Part shown: positions 5,946 to 8,682 of the stretch, in pieces
How the letters are laid out: each line of letters begins with the position of its first letter
Numbering within the stretch: the stretch's first letter is position 1
Assembly (NCBI GenBank): GCA_002396125.1
Contig: DGWL01000050.1
Coordinates: 1 to 8,682 of the forward strand
Source of the DNA: Porphyromonadaceae bacterium UBA4259
Lineage (GTDB): Bacteria > Bacteroidota > Bacteroidia > Bacteroidales > Muribaculaceae
DNA: 8,682 nucleotides
Direction: 5' to 3'
Notes under the pieces: model-generated
What the model saw: the letters and a program-made list of their open reading frames with translations, nothing else
Database searches by the model: none
Told to the model about the DNA's origin: nothing
Position numbers and translations under genes: made by a program

Positions 5946-5953
5946 CAAAAGTA
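5946..5953 (-). promoter_or_regulatory. Predicted -7 promoter element of the DUF1848 gene
   Basis: On the - strand this reads TACTTTTG, an exact TAnnTTTG match. The transcript would start within a few bases of ATG 5937, so the mRNA would be nearly leaderless and ATG 5985 would not be transcribed from it. No CAAA (minus-strand TTTG) is visible at -33 spacing, so confidence is moderate. Confidence 0.45.
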
Positions 5954-6125
5954 CAATAAAAATTTGTGACATTTGCGATGTTCATGACATCTTTTCGGTT
6001 GTGACTGCAAAGTTGCGACTTCAACAATAACCTTACGACATCAAAAAATGAGCGTGTTTCTTATTGGAACTTTCAGAGCCAATCATAAAATATCCAATTG
6101 TAGAAGGCTTTGCGCAAATTTTTGT

Positions 6126-6133
6126 TACCTTTG
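6126..6133 (+). promoter_or_regulatory. Predicted -7 promoter element of the C69 peptidase gene
   Basis: TACCTTTG is an exact TAnnTTTG match 29 bases before the C69 start codon, giving a leader of about 22-25 bases. A TTTG at 6109-6112 is only 13 bases upstream, so a -33 element at normal spacing is not clear. The rest of the 225-base divergent gap (5938-6162) is AT-rich without other recognised sites. Confidence 0.6.
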
Positions 6134-6162
6134 TGGCTGGAAACTAATATAACAGAACATAT

Positions 6163-7806
6163 ATGATAAGACGAATAGTTACTTTGATGGCTGCGACTGC
6201 TGTGACTGTGGTAGCCATGGCATGCACGAGCCTGATGGTGGGCAAGAAAGCTAGTGCCGATGGCTCAGTGATGTGCACCTATAACGCCGACTCGTTCGGC
6301 ACGTTCCGCAACCTTACTTATCTGCCTCCCGGCACCCATGCCCCGGGTGAGATGCGTCGCATCATCGACCGCGACAGCAAGGAGTATCATGGCGAGATAC
6401 CCGAGGCACCGGTGACCTACAGCGTGATTGGCAATATCAACGAGTGGCAAGTAACCATCGGCGAGACCACCTATGGTGGCCGTCCCGAGCTTGTCGACTC
6501 GACGGGTCTCATCGACTATGGCACGCTGATGGACCTGGCTCTGCAACGCGCCAAGACCGCGCGTGAGGCTATCGAAGTGATGACCTCGCTGGCCGAGAAA
6601 TATGGCTATTGCAGTTCGGGCGAGGTGTTCAGCATCTGCGACCCCGACGAGGCATGGATCATGGAGATGGTGGGCTGTGGCGCAGGCAGCAAGACCGTGG
6701 CGTGGGTAGCCCTGCGTGTGCCCGACGATGCCATTTGTGCCCATGCCAACCAGAGCCGCATCCGCACCTTTGACCAGAAGGACAAGAAGAACGTGATGTT
6801 CTCGAAAAACTGCATCTCCTTTGCGCGCAGCAAGGGGTGGTTCAGTGGCAAGGACCGCGACTTCAGCTTCTTTGACGCATATGCCGAGGACAACTTCAGT
6901 GGTCGCCGCATATGCGAGGCGCGCGTGTGGAGTATCTATCGCCGCTACAGCGAGGGATTTGGCGACAAGTATCTGCCGTTCATCTTGGGCGAGGATCTCA
7001 ACACCGAGCCGATGCCACTGTGGATTGTGCCAAATCACAAACTCACTGTTGCCGATGTGCAGGAATGCCTGCGCGACCACTATGACGGCACGGCGCTCGA
7101 CATGACCAACGACCCGGGAGCGGGCCTGTATGACTCGCCCTACCGTCCCACACCATTATATTTTAAGGTGGATGGAGTGAAGCACTTCAACGAGCGTCCC
7201 ATCGCAACGCAGCAGAGTGCTTTCTCGTGGATAGCGCAGATGCGTTCGTGGCTGCCTCGCCAGGTGGGAGGACTCATGTGGTGGGCCAACGATGACGGCC
7301 ACACCAGCCCCTATACGCCCATCTACTGCTGCAGTACGCGGCAACCCAAGTGCTACAACACGCCGGGGGCCGACTGTGTGACCTTCAGTCGCGACAATGC
7401 CTACTGGGTGTGCAACTGGGTGGCCAACATGGTGTATCCGCGCTACAGCCTGATGATGCCCAGCCTCAAGGCAGTGCGCGACTCGCTCGACCAGAGCTAC
7501 CGCGACCTGCAGCCGCAAATCGAGGCGCGAGCCATTGAACTGTGCAAGACCGACCAACAGGCAGCGGTCAACTATCTCACCGCCTATGGCTGCACCAAGG
7601 GCGACGAAATGATTGCCCGATGGAATCTACTGGCCGAATATCTCATTGTCAAGTATAATGACATGGTGGTGCGCGTTGAGGAAAATGGACACTTCAAGCG
7701 CACCAAGACAGGTTTCAAACCTATCATTGAGAAGCCTGGCATCCCCGACAAGACCGCGCGCCGCATCGCCACCGAGGCTGGCAACCGATTGCGCTTGCCC
7801 AAGTAG
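6163..7806 (+). CDS. Secreted C69-family peptidase (dipeptidase)
   Basis: This 547-aa protein belongs to peptidase family C69 (PepD-like), an Ntn-hydrolase fold in which an N-terminal Cys attacks the substrate peptide bond. The signal peptide is residues 1-20 (basic MIRR, hydrophobic core, AMA), and cleavage would expose C21 in ACTSLMVGKKASADGS as residue 1 and nucleophile. Other family-like segments are INEWQVTIGETTYGGR (92-107), DEAWIMEMVG (162-171) and ICAHANQSRI (191-200). The signal peptide points to action in the periplasm or outside the cell, where it would trim peptides for uptake; substrates are not visible. The -3 residue (A18) makes a lipobox unlikely, though lipidation at C21 cannot be fully excluded. 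It is a single gene with its own promoter. Confidence 0.92.
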   Translation: MIRRIVTLMAATAVTVVAMACTSLMVGKKASADGSVMCTYNADSFGTFRNLTYLPPGTHAPGEMRRIIDRDSKEYHGEIPEAPVTYSVIGNINEWQVTIGETTYGGRPELVDSTGLIDYGTLMDLALQRAKTAREAIEVMTSLAEKYGYCSSGEVFSICDPDEAWIMEMVGCGAGSKTVAWVALRVPDDAICAHANQSRIRTFDQKDKKNVMFSKNCISFARSKGWFSGKDRDFSFFDAYAEDNFSGRRICEARVWSIYRRYSEGFGDKYLPFILGEDLNTEPMPLWIVPNHKLTVADVQECLRDHYDGTALDMTNDPGAGLYDSPYRPTPLYFKVDGVKHFNERPIATQQSAFSWIAQMRSWLPRQVGGLMWWANDDGHTSPYTPIYCCSTRQPKCYNTPGADCVTFSRDNAYWVCNWVANMVYPRYSLMMPSLKAVRDSLDQSYRDLQPQIEARAIELCKTDQQAAVNYLTAYGCTKGDEMIARWNLLAEYLIVKYNDMVVRVEENGHFKRTKTGFKPIIEKPGIPDKTARRIATEAGNRLRLPK

Positions 7807-8070
7807 TGATGTGAGCGACAGCACCCTTGAGGGGTGTGTACATTTTGAAATTCCCATTGACCAACGTGCTGGCAGTAGCAGCAGGTCGAGAATGTCATGC
7901 AAGCGCTTGCCGACGGTCTCGAGCGAGATGGATTACTTTCCGGTCTCGAACCGAAAACCAGAAGCGGGAGTTGATAGTTGGCTGGTATGAATCATAATCT
8001 TTTGCGATTTTACACCGCAAAAGCAGATTAATTAGGTGGCTCCGCAAAAGACATGATTTACTTCACAATT
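7807..8070. other. Gene-free stretch rich in short palindromes
   Basis: This is the gap between the convergent C69 gene and the membrane protein gene. It holds no convincing gene on either strand. It contains the hairpin at 7821-7837, a perfect 12-bp palindrome GCAAGCGCTTGC (7899-7910), two copies of CGGTCTCGA (7914 and 7941), and an 8-bp inverted repeat CTTTTGCG/CGCAAAAG (7999-8006 and 8016-8023) whose right arm is part of CCGCAAAAG, repeated at 8042-8050. Some may serve as 3'-end structures for either neighbour; others may be chance or the remains of a lost gene. Confidence 0.6.
7821..7837 (+). terminator. Weak hairpin after the C69 gene
   Basis: GCACCC (7821-7826) can pair with GGGTGT (7832-7837, one G-T pair) around a 5-base loop, 14 bases after the C69 stop. 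It is followed by GTACATTTT rather than a clean T-run, so it is only a candidate terminator. Confidence 0.35.
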
Positions 8071-8682
8071 TCACGACTGTTCGGTTCCGTTAGGCTCGGC
8101 CGTTTGATTCACACTCGTAGTAGCGGGCTTGGCACGGCGATGGTCAATGCGCCATGCAATGGGCAGCCCAATACCGACCAGCACAAGGAAGATCAAGCCG
8201 ACGGCGAGGGCGCCAAGCACCTCGTTGCTCATGGTTCTTGTCGTCCATAGCGTGTGGCCAACCAACTCGAAAATTAAGGCTGAAAGCAGCAGTATCACCC
8301 CGTTCCACCACACCGCAACTATTCGCCACAACGTGCCCCACACGCTGTAGCCAAATAGCTGATAATAAGTGCGAAACCACACCAGCCCAAGCATTATCAG
8401 CAAGATTAATGCGATCGAAGCCACGTGACCTTTGGGCAACACGTTGGTCAGCAAGCGCCATACGTTCATTTGCACGCCTATAAACACTTGGATAAAAAAG
8501 CTCTCGGGCAGCGTGTGGCGGTTGCAGCGTGGCGACTGACTACAGATGAGATGGGTGGGAATAATGAAAAACGAAAGCAGAATCAACGTTGCCCAAGCAG
8601 GGTTCTCTTCAAGCCAGTTGATGGTGATGATGGTGATGTTAAAAATACTGATTTCGTCGTCGAGGTCGATCTTAATATTTGC
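8071..8682 (-). CDS. C-terminal part of a multi-pass membrane protein, possibly DUF3667
   Basis: The - strand frame is open from the window edge (last full codon 8680-8682) to TGA at 8071-8073, giving 203 residues of a protein whose N-terminus lies outside. A TTG at 8584-8586 is an internal Leu, not a start: good in-frame sequence (KIDLDDEISIF... NWLEENPAWATL) continues upstream. The visible part has about four or five membrane segments, among them PAWATLILLSFFIIPTHLI, VASIALILLIMLGLVWF, WWNGVILLLSALIFEL and LGALAVGLIFLVLVGIGL, then a hydrophilic tail rich in basic residues, Thr and Asn. The SFFIQVFIGVQMNV stretch resembles DUF3667 membrane proteins of Bacteroidetes; that call is from memory of the family and tentative. 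No partner gene is visible. Confidence 0.7.
   Translation of the reverse strand, partial: ANIKIDLDDEISIFNITIITINWLEENPAWATLILLSFFIIPTHLICSQSPRCNRHTLPESFFIQVFIGVQMNVWRLLTNVLPKGHVASIALILLIMLGLVWFRTYYQLFGYSVWGTLWRIVAVWWNGVILLLSALIFELVGHTLWTTRTMSNEVLGALAVGLIFLVLVGIGLPIAWRIDHRRAKPATTSVNQTAEPNGTEQS

Noticed and set aside
6265..7080. A long - strand open frame (about 270 codons) opposite the C69 gene
   Set aside because: The C69 frame has clear family motifs throughout this stretch. The antisense frame has an Ala/His/Val-rich composition typical of a codon-bias shadow, with no motif of its own.
7613..7990. A + strand open frame spanning the end of the C69 gene and the following gap
   Set aside because: More than half of it overlaps C69 coding sequence in another frame, and the unique part is Ser/Arg-rich without a recognisable domain or start signals.

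Overview
The window looks like chromosome of a gut-type Bacteroidales bacterium (Muribaculaceae/Prevotellaceae-like; this is inference). Supporting signs are a GldH-family lipoprotein gene directly after what looks like the tail of a PSP1/RicT-family gene, a tpiA - SPOR protein - folE run of the kind seen in Bacteroidetes, TAnnTTTG-type -7 promoter elements instead of E. coli-like -10 boxes, AT-rich gene leaders without clear Shine-Dalgarno sites, and a secreted C69 peptidase.

Layout. (1) Bases 1-2330, + strand: a compact, probably co-transcribed run of the tail of a PSP1/RicT-like protein, gldH, a HAD phosphatase, a GtrA-family membrane protein, and a small secreted protein made almost entirely of six exact-length 20-residue repeats. 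(2) Bases 2395-4607, + strand: tpiA with its own promoter, then a palindromic promoter region, then a SPOR-domain secreted protein whose stop codon overlaps the start of folE. (3) Bases 4627-5011: a stable-RNA unit with a good promoter, two identical tRNA-Gly(GCC) genes in tandem, tRNA-Leu(GAG), and a strong hairpin terminator. (4) Bases 4999-5937, - strand: a DUF1848 protein with a C-terminal cysteine cluster; its stop codon lies inside the tRNA terminator. (5) Bases 6126-7806, + strand: a promoter and a secreted C69-family peptidase, divergent from DUF1848. (6) Bases 7807-8070: a gene-free stretch rich in short palindromes. (7) Bases 8071-8682, - strand: the C-terminal part of a multi-pass membrane protein whose reading frame stays open to the window edge.

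Most of this is core housekeeping: glycolysis/gluconeogenesis (TpiA), pterin synthesis (FolE), envelope proteins (GldH, SPOR, GtrA), peptide hydrolysis and translation (tRNAs). I see no phage, insertion sequence, CRISPR array or defence island. The least explained items are the six-repeat secreted protein, the DUF1848 protein with a radical-SAM-like CX3CX2C motif at its C-terminus, and the perfect 15-bp palindrome overlapping the SPOR gene promoter. I do not see a convincing new multi-gene system.
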